Positions 54,264-62,308 of a stretch of DNA of 64,000 nt are shown here, in pieces. Both the position numbers and the translations under genes were made by a program. Position 1 is the first letter of the stretch; every line of letters begins with the position of its first letter. The notes beneath the pieces are model-generated. The model worked only from the letters and a program-made list of their open reading frames with translations, ran no database searches and was not told the origin of the DNA. Source of the stretch: JAGVPT01 sp964439265 (GTDB lineage Bacteria; Bacteroidota; Ignavibacteria; UBA10030; UBA8401); contig CAYTOA010000007.1 of assembly GCA_964439265.1 (NCBI GenBank), forward strand, positions 39,749 through 103,748, written 5' to 3'.

Positions 54264-54343
54264 AGTGATGCCATGACTTTCAGACAGCATCCCGAACTGA
54301 TTTATCACCTCCGCTGCGAAATTACAAGAGTCATGGCATCACT
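54264..54343. repeat. Perfect 15-bp inverted repeat with a 50-base spacer
   Basis: AGTGATGCCATGACT (54264-54278) and AGTCATGGCATCACT (54329-54343) are exact reverse complements. The element lies between the end of the pyrophosphorylase gene (stop at 54360) and the EIIA promoter. No T-run follows either arm, so it is not a standard terminator. It could be a structured RNA, a binding site pair or the remnant of a small mobile element. Confidence 0.7.
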
Positions 54344-54359
54344 CTGCGCGCAATCGCCG

Positions 54360-56876
54360 TTACGATTCGTTCATGTCCCGCCAGGTAAGAATTTTTTCTT
54401 CATACTTGTTCAGAAGCGACAATGCGGTATCTTTCACGGTCGACTCGGCGCTGACATGGAAAAGGGGTTCGGCTTTATCCGGTCGCATAAGGACCGAGGT
54501 GGACTCAGCGTCGTTCTCGATGATGATTTTTATTCCGTCAACAAGTATCCTGTGCATCCCTTCGGTATCGTGCATCATATGGCGCATCACCTTGCCCTTG
54601 CGGTCCCACGGACAGTAAACGCTTCGCTTCAGGAGATGAAGGGATGGCACTTCCTTTTCCAGCGCGCCGAAGCGTTTGCCGGCGAGGGCCATCATTTCCA
54701 GGATCTTTGCCACGCTGTACATGCCGTCGCTGGCGAAAAGGAAGTCGGGGAATATGAATCCTCCCTTTGTCCCGCCGATAAACTGGACATCCTTGGAAGT
54801 CGATGCCTCCATTAACGAGAGGTGGCTATCGCGTGTTTTGACGAGCTCGATGCCTTTTCCTTTTACGATAAGGTCAATTTCACCCGATGCCGAAATAGGT
54901 ACAGCAATTTTTTTCGTTCCGGGATTCACGCTCAAATAGAGCGACGTTATCAACGTCAGCAGCCGGTCATTTTCGATGAAGTTGCCGTTCTCATCGACGA
55001 CAAATATTTTTTCAGCGCCGGCATCGATCAGAAAACCGATATCGTAGTTGAGCGACGTGACGATATGGGAAAGCTGCTCGACGGCAGCATCGAATTCCGC
55101 TTTGTCGCGGGTCAGCTTTTTCGGATCAAGGTAGGCGTTGAGAGCAAGAGCCTGGCATTGGAGCGAGCCGAGAATGTTCGGGAAAATTGTCGACGCAATG
55201 CCGTTGGAATAATCGATCACCAGCCTGAACCGGGCCTGTGAGATCGCGGCCGTGTTGATGGTGGAAAGAAACTTCTCGATGTAACTTTCCTGTGCTCGCT
55301 CGGGAAAACTGATGCCTCCGACGCTTTTATAGCTTGCGCGGGGAAAATCCTCCCCGAAAAAGAGCCGTTCGACGGCCTTCGTCTTGTTCGACGGCAGGTC
55401 CTTCCCGTTGTGGTCGAAGAATATGATGTCCGTGAGATTCTTGTCGAAGGGGGATTTTCGAACATGGATTCCTCCGGCATATTTTTCGCCGCGCAATTCA
55501 TGCCGCAGAATCGGGATTGAGGTGGCACGCAAATCGTTGGTGTCGACGCCGGCGGACATCAATCCGCACATGATCGAGCGGTTGATCATCCGGGAGACAT
55601 TGTCCGAGTCGCGGCTGGTAAGGACTGCTTTTCCTTTCCCGACGAACGCGCCGAACGCCGTACCGAGCTTCGCGCCGAATTCCGGGTTCATCTCGATGTT
55701 CGAGAGCCCGGTAATTCTTGAATCACTGAACAGCTCGCGCAGCCACTTATCTTCCCACACAAGGCTTCTCGTTAGAATAGCCCCGTCCTCGACGACCTTC
55801 CCCGGCCACAATTTGATGTTCGATGCGAGCCTGCTTTCTTTGCCGATGACGCACATGTCTCCCATAAAAACATTGTCGTCAATACGGGCTCCTTCGCCGA
55901 TGTCCGATTTAATTCCGAGCACACACGATGAAAGTTCGGCGCGCCTGCCGATCTTGCTCTTGGCCCAGATGATCGAGTCGCGGATCACGGCACCGTCTTC
56001 AATTGTGCATCCGTCGCCGATGACAGACCGTATGATTTTGACATGTGCGCCGATCATGCAGTTCTTGCCGATCAACACTGTCCCCTTTATGTTGTCGGGA
56101 GAAGTGAGCAGAGTCGATTTTTCACCGATGTAACAGTTTCCCGTTTTCTTACCATCAAACTCCATCTGCACCTGACCGTCCAGAGCGTCGAGATGAGCTT
56201 CCTGGTATTCGTTCAGGTTACCGACATCGCGCCAGTAACCGTCCGAAACATAACCGTATAATCCTGCATCTTCTTCAAGAAGCATGGGAAAGAGATTCTT
56301 GCTGAAATCAAAGTCCTGTTGGAACGGAACCTTCTGCAGCACTTCCGGCTCCAGGATGTAAATACCGGTGTTGATGGTATCGCTGAAGACTTCTCCCCAT
56401 GAAGGTTTCTCCAAAAAGCGGGTGATCTTTCCTTCGTTGTTGGTGATGACGACGCCGAATTGAAGCGGATTCTTTGCGCGCGTGAGAACCAGCGTCGCTT
56501 TTGCCTTCTTCTTTTCGTGGAACGCCACCGCTTTTGAAAGATCGAAATCTGTCAAGACATCGCCGCTGATGACGATGAAACGTTCGTCGAGAAAGTCCGC
56601 CGCGTTTCGTACACTTCCAGCTGTGCCGTAATCAGCCTCTGCCTTCCGGTACTGCATTGCTATTCCGAACGATGAACCATCTCCAAAGAAGGATGTGATG
56701 CTTTCCGGTTGATAGAAAAGAGTTGAGACAATATCGTTGATGCCGTGTCTCTTCAGCAGGCTGACGATGTGCTGCATCATCGGCTTGTTCATCATCGGCA
56801 CCATGGGTTTCGGGATGTTGCACGTAAGCGGGCGGAGCCTTGTCCCAAATCCGCCAGACATGATAACAGCTTTCAT
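54360..56876 (-). CDS. Sugar-1-phosphate guanylyltransferase fused to a degenerate phosphomannomutase domain
   Basis: The 838-aa protein has a nucleotidyltransferase domain (MSGGFGTRLRPLTCNIPKP at 6-24, ISGDVLTDFD near 103-112, LEKPSWGEVFSDTINTGIYI near 155-174), a left-handed beta-helix of hexapeptide repeats (about 245-370) and a phosphohexomutase-like C-terminal half. In that half the phosphoserine loop (TASHNP in active enzymes) is replaced by GGIHVRKSPFD (468-478) and the magnesium loop DGDxDR by DAGAEK (618-623), so the mutase site looks dead. The first domain should make GDP-mannose or a related NDP-sugar for surface polysaccharides. The start is the first family-like ATG. Confidence 0.88.
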   Translation of the reverse strand: MKAVIMSGGFGTRLRPLTCNIPKPMVPMMNKPMMQHIVSLLKRHGINDIVSTLFYQPESITSFFGDGSSFGIAMQYRKAEADYGTAGSVRNAADFLDERFIVISGDVLTDFDLSKAVAFHEKKKAKATLVLTRAKNPLQFGVVITNNEGKITRFLEKPSWGEVFSDTINTGIYILEPEVLQKVPFQQDFDFSKNLFPMLLEEDAGLYGYVSDGYWRDVGNLNEYQEAHLDALDGQVQMEFDGKKTGNCYIGEKSTLLTSPDNIKGTVLIGKNCMIGAHVKIIRSVIGDGCTIEDGAVIRDSIIWAKSKIGRRAELSSCVLGIKSDIGEGARIDDNVFMGDMCVIGKESRLASNIKLWPGKVVEDGAILTRSLVWEDKWLRELFSDSRITGLSNIEMNPEFGAKLGTAFGAFVGKGKAVLTSRDSDNVSRMINRSIMCGLMSAGVDTNDLRATSIPILRHELRGEKYAGGIHVRKSPFDKNLTDIIFFDHNGKDLPSNKTKAVERLFFGEDFPRASYKSVGGISFPERAQESYIEKFLSTINTAAISQARFRLVIDYSNGIASTIFPNILGSLQCQALALNAYLDPKKLTRDKAEFDAAVEQLSHIVTSLNYDIGFLIDAGAEKIFVVDENGNFIENDRLLTLITSLYLSVNPGTKKIAVPISASGEIDLIVKGKGIELVKTRDSHLSLMEASTSKDVQFIGGTKGGFIFPDFLFASDGMYSVAKILEMMALAGKRFGALEKEVPSLHLLKRSVYCPWDRKGKVMRHMMHDTEGMHRILVDGIKIIIENDAESTSVLMRPDKAEPLFHVSAESTVKDTALSLLNKYEEKILTWRDMNES

Positions 56877-56922
56877 AGGAGTGAGGTGGTTAGTAGAAAG
56901 AGGGACACAACGTCTATGAAGA

Positions 56923-56951
56923 ATAGTACTAATAAAAAAATTGGCCTTCAA
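56923..56951 (-). promoter_or_regulatory. Promoter candidate for the pyrophosphorylase-fusion gene
   Basis: On the minus strand TTGAAG (56951-56946), 17 bases, TACTAT (56928-56923). The leader to the ATG at 56876 would be about 40 bases. Confidence 0.4.
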
Positions 56952-57364
56952 CCATCGGCTGATACCCTTTGGGAAATTGCCGAACATTTTTTCGAATCTA
57001 TTATCGAGCACTTCGGCGTGGCGTGGTGACCTGAAAAGTTATCCGACGGTTGCTGATCAGAGACAAAGTGTAGCAGATCCGGCAGCGACGAAAAATCCTC
57101 ATCGTTCTCATCCGCCGATTATCGGACCAGCCGATCAATTGAGGAGAAGAAAAAAGGGAGCATTACGCGATCCAGCTGGATTCGTCGCATTGCGTAGCCG
57201 GCCGTCAGGCTAACTCTTCCGCTTAGATGGGCATTTGGGCCCAATCAAACTAGTGGCTTGACCTTCATGCCGGATTTTGGACAGTTTTGTAGTTTGTGCC
57301 GTCAACGGAGCAGGAAACAGATGATCATTTTCCAAATGGTTCCGTCGCAGTCAGCCTATTTATC

Positions 57365-57395
57365 TTGACTTTCGCGCCGGAATTCGATAAATTTA
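57365..57395 (+). promoter_or_regulatory. Promoter candidate for the GAF/GGDEF-like gene
   Basis: TTGACT (57365-57370), 17 bases, TAAATTTA (57388-57395). It has the same -35 extension (TTGACTTT) as the gapA and GCDH promoters. The predicted leader to the ATG at 57434 is about 33 bases. Confidence 0.5.
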
Positions 57396-57433
57396 TACAC
57401 TTTACGCGATTTTTGTAAACCTTAGGACTCAGA

Positions 57434-59404
57434 ATGCCGGAAAAATTGCGGGGAATCGCCTTTCAGAGCGGTTTTTCTAAGATTTCTCTTCAGGAGGGCG
57501 TCGTTGCTGGCATTGGGGTTCTTCTGTTTTTTTTGGGATTATGGTCAGGTGCGATTCTAACAAAAATCTTCTGCTTCATTATTGCGGGAATCGCGGCGTA
57601 TTATGTTATCGATTCGTTCCGGGAAAAAAAGAATCCCAGGCCGGAAGGCGAAGATGAAGGTGCAGTCGAAGCCGGAAATTATTACGAGAGAGATCATTCG
57701 TCTCCCGCAACTGGACCTAGGGGCAATAACGTTGACGAGGAGGAGGAAATAGGTAGAACCAGTGTAGTCCCGACCTTCGTCATGGCTGAACACAAGGCTG
57801 ACGTTGAGGAGAACGAAGTTCGGTTTGAAGAACCTGCTCAACGGTCGCACGCGGCCGTTGTCTATTCACCCTCGGACTTTGTCGACGACGACCAAAGCGG
57901 GATCGAAGGAGCGCAGCAGGAACCAAAAACGGAGTTCAATTTTCTCCTGCAGAAAACATTGTCGGTGGTCAAAGAGGTCGTTTTTGCCAATACGGTTTCG
58001 TTCTTCTGGGTCAACCGCGAGGCGAGGCAGCTTGTGCTTGAAAGTAAGTTGACCGACAGCCGGGCGTTTTCGACCTCGAGGAAGCTGCCGATCGGCAATG
58101 ATATTGTCAGTCAGATTGCCCAGTCAGGAATGCCTGAGATTCTAAGCCAGATAGCTTCCAACGCTGAAAAAGACATCGTTCCGTATTATACGAGCCTAGA
58201 GGAAATACGATCATTCATCGGTGTCCCGGTTTTTTATCCCAGCCGCGGCGGCAACCTCCTGCCCGTGGCCGTGCTCGCCGTCGATAGTAAAGCGGAGGAT
58301 GCGTACGGGCCGGAAACGGTCACCCTGCTCGCAAAGTTTACAAAAATGCTTTCAGCGGTGCTGAAAAGTTCAACTGAAAAGTACGACCTGTTGAGCGAGA
58401 GCGGCGTATTGAAGACCGAGACGCGGTTTCGCGCCAAAGCGTTCGGCGAATCGGATATTGCGGACATCGGGAACTCGCTGGCAGAGGAGGTCTCCACCCT
58501 CGTTCCGTGGGATGCACTCACACTCATATTGTTTGACGGCTCGCAAAAGCAATGGGTGATCGCAAATGTCAGGACACGACACAACCACCGGTATGTCGTC
58601 GCGAAGCAGCTCCTTGATTTTCATTCGAGCATTGCCGGGAAAGCGATCAGGGACAACGCTGTCCAGGATATCGAAGACCTTTCGAAAACTTCAGAGCCGA
58701 GGTTTTTGTTGAACGAGGCCTCTCTGGGCATAGCGCGGATCGGTTCGTTCGCAGCAATTCCCATCGCTTCGGCGAATAAATGTTATGGTGCCCTGACGCT
58801 TGAATGCCGCGAGAAAAATGCGTACGGCGCGAAAGAAATTTCGTCGGCATCGCAGCTGACATCCGTTGCGGGAATAGCGTTTGAGCTTCATGAGGCGAAC
58901 GAGATCATTAAAGAATATGTCATCGTCGACGAGAGTACGGGGACGGCGTCGAGAAAGTATTTCATTCAACGCCTGACCGAAGAACTCCAGCGTGCCGACG
59001 ACGACGGCTCCGACGTCTCATTGCTGCTCTTCGCGGTCTCTTCGTTGAACGATATTGCTGCTCGGTACGGCAAAGCCGGTAGCGATGCCGCCGTCGCAAA
59101 GGTCGCGTCGATCCTCCGTTCGAGCATTCGTTCGTATGATGTGATCGGCCGGTTCGACCAGTCGGCATTCGGAGTCGTCCTGGTGAAGACGACTTCCAAC
59201 GACGCATACCTGTGGGCGGAGAAACTTCGTTCGGCAATTGCCAGTTCGGTCGTGTCGCTGGAACAAAAGACCTTCTCGGTGACCGTGACCGTCGGGATCT
59301 GCGGCGCATCCGAGGGAATGGAGTCCAATGAATGTATCGCGAATGCAACGCAGGTATTGGAGAAGGCAAGAGAAGCAGGCGGAAATATCGTCAGAGTGTT
59401 TTAA
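57434..59404 (+). CDS. Membrane-anchored GAF-GAF protein with degenerate GGDEF domain
   Basis: The 656-aa protein has two hydrophobic helices (about 22-40 and 43-60), an acidic low-complexity linker to about 165, two GAF-like sensor domains (about 170-320 and 345-490), and a C-terminal GGDEF-fold domain (495-656) with DESTGTASRKYFIQRL, SVTVTVGI and REAGGNIVRVF. The active-site loop that should read GG(D/E)EF is FDQSAF (574-579), so it cannot be an active diguanylate cyclase. It may bind c-di-GMP or nucleotides, or act as a sensory scaffold; this is inference. The promoter candidate at 57365 lies upstream, and a small zinc-ribbon-type gene follows. Confidence 0.85.
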   Translation: MPEKLRGIAFQSGFSKISLQEGVVAGIGVLLFFLGLWSGAILTKIFCFIIAGIAAYYVIDSFREKKNPRPEGEDEGAVEAGNYYERDHSSPATGPRGNNVDEEEEIGRTSVVPTFVMAEHKADVEENEVRFEEPAQRSHAAVVYSPSDFVDDDQSGIEGAQQEPKTEFNFLLQKTLSVVKEVVFANTVSFFWVNREARQLVLESKLTDSRAFSTSRKLPIGNDIVSQIAQSGMPEILSQIASNAEKDIVPYYTSLEEIRSFIGVPVFYPSRGGNLLPVAVLAVDSKAEDAYGPETVTLLAKFTKMLSAVLKSSTEKYDLLSESGVLKTETRFRAKAFGESDIADIGNSLAEEVSTLVPWDALTLILFDGSQKQWVIANVRTRHNHRYVVAKQLLDFHSSIAGKAIRDNAVQDIEDLSKTSEPRFLLNEASLGIARIGSFAAIPIASANKCYGALTLECREKNAYGAKEISSASQLTSVAGIAFELHEANEIIKEYVIVDESTGTASRKYFIQRLTEELQRADDDGSDVSLLLFAVSSLNDIAARYGKAGSDAAVAKVASILRSSIRSYDVIGRFDQSAFGVVLVKTTSNDAYLWAEKLRSAIASSVVSLEQKTFSVTVTVGICGASEGMESNECIANATQVLEKAREAGGNIVRVF

Positions 59405-59455
59405 GTAATATTTAGAGATAAGAAGTTCAATTCACGAAAATAACTCGAGGGAAAA

Positions 59456-59650
59456 ATGGCAAAGCAACAAGATTTCGCGGAAAAGGCAAAGAAAGCCGGC
59501 GCTGAAAAAGGCTTGAAATGCCCGAAGTGCGGAGCATTAAAAGTTCCGACGGCGTACATCCATTCAGTCAAGACGGACATCGGTTCGCATCGATTTAATC
59601 GTGCGCTCGTCCAGGTATGTAAGTGCAACGAAAAGGAAGTCTACGCATAA
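59456..59650 (+). CDS. Small zinc-ribbon-like protein (64 aa)
   Basis: After a lysine/alanine-rich N-terminal helix, the protein has CPKC (residues 22-25) and, near the end, CKC, giving four cysteines in a probable zinc ribbon. It has no signal peptide. No named family is certain. The stop codon abuts the TTG start of deoB, so the two are translated from one message. GAGGGAAA lies before the ATG. Confidence 0.72.
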   Translation: MAKQQDFAEKAKKAGAEKGLKCPKCGALKVPTAYIHSVKTDIGSHRFNRALVQVCKCNEKEVYA

Positions 59651-60835
59651 TTGAGTGCGACCGGCAAAATCGTTTTCATCGTTCTGGATAGTCTCGGCAT
59701 CGGTGAAGCGCCGGATGCCGACAAGTACGGAGACAAAGGGACAAACACGCTCGGACACACAGCAGAGGCCGTCGGCGGACTTGATCTCCCCAATCTGCAA
59801 AGGCTCGGACTCGGGAATATCAGCCCAATTCTGGGAGTCCCGGCGAATCCAATGCCGGAGGGGTGTTACGGCAAGATGCAGGAAGTCTCCAGCGGAAAAG
59901 ACAGCACTACCGGACACTGGGAGATTGCAGGGATCATTGTTACACAGGAATTTCCGTACTATCCGAAAGGATTTCCTGACGATGTCGTCAAGAAATTCAT
60001 CTCAGCGACGAAGACGCGCGGAATTCTGGGAAACAGGCCTGCCTCGGGAACGCAAATCATAGAAGAGCTTGGAGATGAACATATTCGGACGGGTTTTCCG
60101 ATCGTTTACACCTCGGGAGATTCCGTCTTTCAAATTGCGGCGCACGAAGATGTTATTCCATTGGACGAGTTGTACAGGATATGCCGGATCGCCCGGGACG
60201 AAGTGATGGTTGGAAAACATGCGGTCGGCCGGATCATTGCGCGGCCGTTCGTCGGGACACACGGGAAGTATACCCGGACGGCGAACAGGAGGGATTTTTC
60301 GCTGCAGGCGCCGGGAACGACGGTCCTTGATCTGCTCTTTATGAATGATATCCCGACTGTTGCCATCGGAAAAATCGACGACTTGTTTTCGGGCCGGGGA
60401 TTAAGAGAGAAGATTCATACTCATTCGAATGCCGAAGGCATCGAAGAGATCATCAAGCAATCGTCGGCAATGGAGCACGGCATGATCATGACGAACCTTG
60501 TGGACTTCGACATGCTGTACGGCCATCGGCAGGATGCGAAGGGGATGGCGGGCGCGATTGAGTTTTTCGATAATCAGCTTCCGAGGATTCTCGATACGGT
60601 TCGCGGAGAAGATCTTTTGATGATCACTGCAGACCATGGAAACGACCCGACCGACAACAGCACCGATCACTCGCGCGAATTTGTTCCGCTGATCACATAC
60701 TCCCGCAATTGGAAAAGAGGGGTGGACCTCGGCGTGAGGAAAACGTTCGCCGACGCAGGGAAAACTGTTGCGGACTATTTCGGCATTGAGGCCGGGCAGT
60801 TGGCGGGGACAAGTTTCTTACATGCGATTCGTTGA
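59651..60835 (+). CDS. deoB: Phosphopentomutase
   Basis: DeoB interconverts ribose-1- and ribose-5-phosphate (or the deoxy forms) in nucleoside salvage. The 394-aa alkaline-phosphatase-superfamily enzyme shows VLDSLGIGEAPDADKYGDKG at the start with the first metal Asp, the phospho-acceptor Thr in SSGKDSTTGHWE (near 84-95), and ITADHGNDPT and TDHSREFVPL with the remaining metal ligands. It starts with TTG directly behind the previous stop codon. The gene is followed by a toxin-antitoxin-like pair and two microcompartment vertex genes. Confidence 0.96.
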   Translation: MSATGKIVFIVLDSLGIGEAPDADKYGDKGTNTLGHTAEAVGGLDLPNLQRLGLGNISPILGVPANPMPEGCYGKMQEVSSGKDSTTGHWEIAGIIVTQEFPYYPKGFPDDVVKKFISATKTRGILGNRPASGTQIIEELGDEHIRTGFPIVYTSGDSVFQIAAHEDVIPLDELYRICRIARDEVMVGKHAVGRIIARPFVGTHGKYTRTANRRDFSLQAPGTTVLDLLFMNDIPTVAIGKIDDLFSGRGLREKIHTHSNAEGIEEIIKQSSAMEHGMIMTNLVDFDMLYGHRQDAKGMAGAIEFFDNQLPRILDTVRGEDLLMITADHGNDPTDNSTDHSREFVPLITYSRNWKRGVDLGVRKTFADAGKTVADYFGIEAGQLAGTSFLHAIR

Positions 60836-60841
60836 CGGCGG

Positions 60842-61138
60842 ATGGAAAAAGCGAAGCATAGCATCGAGTTTGAGGCGGAGATCGATAGCGACGGTAGAGT
60901 GCAATTCTCCCGTTCCGTGGCCGGCGAACTTTCGTTGGCGCAAGGGTCGAAAGTAACAGTGCGAATCGTCGGGGGCGTACTGTCGAAAGGTTTGTCCGTC
61001 AGAAATGTAACGGATGAAGAAATTGAACGAATCGGCAAGATTCAGTTTGAAGACCGAGAACACGTTGTGCGATTCCTGACATCCGAAGGGATCCTTTCGG
61101 GCAGCGGCGCTTTCAGAAAACGTGTGAGAGGCTTATAG
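60842..61138 (+). CDS. AbrB/VapB-like putative antitoxin
   Basis: The 98-aa protein has, at residues about 8-42, a swapped-hairpin-like stretch, EAEIDSDGRVQFSRSVAGEL then LAQGSKVTVRIVGG, which resembles the AbrB/VapB DNA-binding fold. The C-terminal half is a charged helix (DEEIERIGKIQFEDREHVVRFL) that could block a toxin. It lies six bases after deoB and two bases before a PIN-domain gene, the usual order and spacing for a VapBC system. Assignment rests on this context and is moderate; the protein is longer than typical VapB antitoxins. Confidence 0.6.
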   Translation: MEKAKHSIEFEAEIDSDGRVQFSRSVAGELSLAQGSKVTVRIVGGVLSKGLSVRNVTDEEIERIGKIQFEDREHVVRFLTSEGILSGSGAFRKRVRGL

Positions 61139-61140
61139 CA

Positions 61141-61569
61141 GTGGGCGATGAAAAGATTGTTGTCGACACCGACCTGCTTCTTGAACATCTCGTACATTCA
61201 GAAGGAGCGTCATACCTGCGCACGGCGATGAACAGCTTCTTCTGCTACACCACCGTGTTCAATGCCATCGAAGCATTTTCCATTGCGCGCTCGGAAAAGG
61301 AAATTCAGGCTGTGGACGATGCGATGAGTTCGTTGAAAGTGCTGGGCCTCAACGCAAAAAGCGCAAAAGTGATCGGAAACCTGTTCGCCGACAGCGGATC
61401 GAAAAGAAACCGGGATCTGCGGGTCTTGATCGCCGGAGTATGCAGGGAAAGCAAACTGCCGATCCTCACATTGAACCCCAGGCGGTTCTCAGGCATCGAA
61501 CACGTGCGGGTGATTCCCGCGCGGCTGATGGCTCGTACATTGCCGCCGGTAAAATTTGACATGAAATAA
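61141..61569 (+). CDS. PIN-domain protein, probable VapC-like ribonuclease toxin
   Basis: The 142-aa protein has the PIN pattern: IVVDTDLLLEHL with Asp9/Asp11, FNAIEAFSIAR with Glu44, and RNRDLRVLIAGVCRESKLPILTLNPRRFSGI with Asp92 and an Asn (112) where the fourth acidic or polar residue lies. VapC enzymes cut tRNA or rRNA; the target here is unknown. The start is GTG, three bases after the antitoxin-like stop. Two genes for microcompartment vertex proteins follow after 18 bases, so the transcript may extend into them. Confidence 0.75.
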   Translation: MGDEKIVVDTDLLLEHLVHSEGASYLRTAMNSFFCYTTVFNAIEAFSIARSEKEIQAVDDAMSSLKVLGLNAKSAKVIGNLFADSGSKRNRDLRVLIAGVCRESKLPILTLNPRRFSGIEHVRVIPARLMARTLPPVKFDMK

Positions 61570-61587
61570 TTCTCAGGACGGTTCGTC

Positions 61588-61860
61588 ATGATACTTGGAA
61601 AAGTTATCGGTACGGTCTGGGCAACCCGGAAAGACGAAGCCCTCGTGGGAGTATCGCTGCAGATCGTTCGCCATATCGACCTTCAATACCAATTGAAGGA
61701 TGCGTTTGTCGTGGCGGTCGATACTGTGCAAGCCGGGGTAGGCGATATCGTTCTTGTCGCTACGGGGAGTTCGGCGAGGCAAACAGTCGTCACAAAGAAC
61801 AAGCCGGTGGATGCAGTTATTATGGCGGTCGTCGACAAGCTAGACGTTACGGAAAAGTAA
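61588..61860 (+). CDS. Bacterial microcompartment pentamer (EutN/CcmL family), copy 1
   Basis: The 90-aa protein is a complete EutN/CcmL (BMC-P) domain: LGKVIGTVWATRKDEALVG at the start, the VVAVDTVQAGVGDIVLVATGSSAR core (residues 41-64) and an AVVDKLDV C-terminal strand. Pentamers of this family cap the vertices of polyhedral shells. No BMC-H or BMC-T hexamer gene and no shell-encapsulated enzyme set is recognisable in the window. AGGA ten bases before the ATG is a weak ribosome site. It follows the VapC-like gene by 18 bases and precedes a second copy by 153. Confidence 0.93.
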   Translation: MILGKVIGTVWATRKDEALVGVSLQIVRHIDLQYQLKDAFVVAVDTVQAGVGDIVLVATGSSARQTVVTKNKPVDAVIMAVVDKLDVTEK

Positions 61861-62013
61861 AGACGACAAGATTCCTTTGAAGTTTGTGAATCTCAGTGCC
61901 GTCCGCTGCAGCGAAATCGCATATTCACATGGAAGCACGAAGAGGACGTTGAGATTCTCGCAGAATAATTTCACGATCGTTGGCAGAAAGAACTTTTCAT
62001 TGGAAGTACTCGT

Positions 62014-62283
62014 ATGTTCTTAGCAAGGGTCATAGGAACTATCTGGGCGACGCGGAAAGATGAGCATCTGAAGAGTCTTACTCTGCAATGCATTCAGCCG
62101 ATCAATGCAGAGCGCAAAAATTTCGGCCCGCCGATTTTCGCAGTCGATACGGTGGGAGCAGGAACCGGGGAAACGGTGTTCTATATAACAGCAGCCGAAG
62201 CGGTCATTCCCCTTCCGGTTGATATGGCGCCTGTCGATGCCAGCATTGTCGGCATCGTCGACAGGATCGAACTTCAGAAATAG
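62014..62283 (+). CDS. Bacterial microcompartment pentamer (EutN/CcmL family), copy 2
   Basis: The 89-aa protein is a second BMC-P domain, clearly paralogous to the first: IGTIWATRKDEHL near the start and FAVDTVGAGTGETVFYIT (42-59). It has lost the GSSAR segment of copy 1 (ITAAEAVI instead), which lies at the pentamer pore/edge, so the two are not interchangeable. GGAAG eight bases upstream supports the ATG. rpoD begins 25 bases after the stop, so the gene may be co-transcribed with the primary sigma factor. Confidence 0.92.
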   Translation: MFLARVIGTIWATRKDEHLKSLTLQCIQPINAERKNFGPPIFAVDTVGAGTGETVFYITAAEAVIPLPVDMAPVDASIVGIVDRIELQK

Positions 62284-62308
62284 TTTTTTGAATAAGAGGT
62301 GAGTAAGG

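Larger units (their letters stand above)
56877..57433. other. Divergent intergenic region
   Basis: About 560 bases between the divergently transcribed pyrophosphorylase and GAF/GGDEF genes. It holds a promoter candidate on each strand (56923-56951 minus, 57365-57395 plus). No gene, RNA or terminator is supported in the rest. Confidence 0.5.

Noticed and set aside
54273..54815. Plus-strand frame opposite the 3' end of the pyrophosphorylase gene
   Set aside because: It begins inside the inverted repeat and overlaps a well-supported gene on the other strand.
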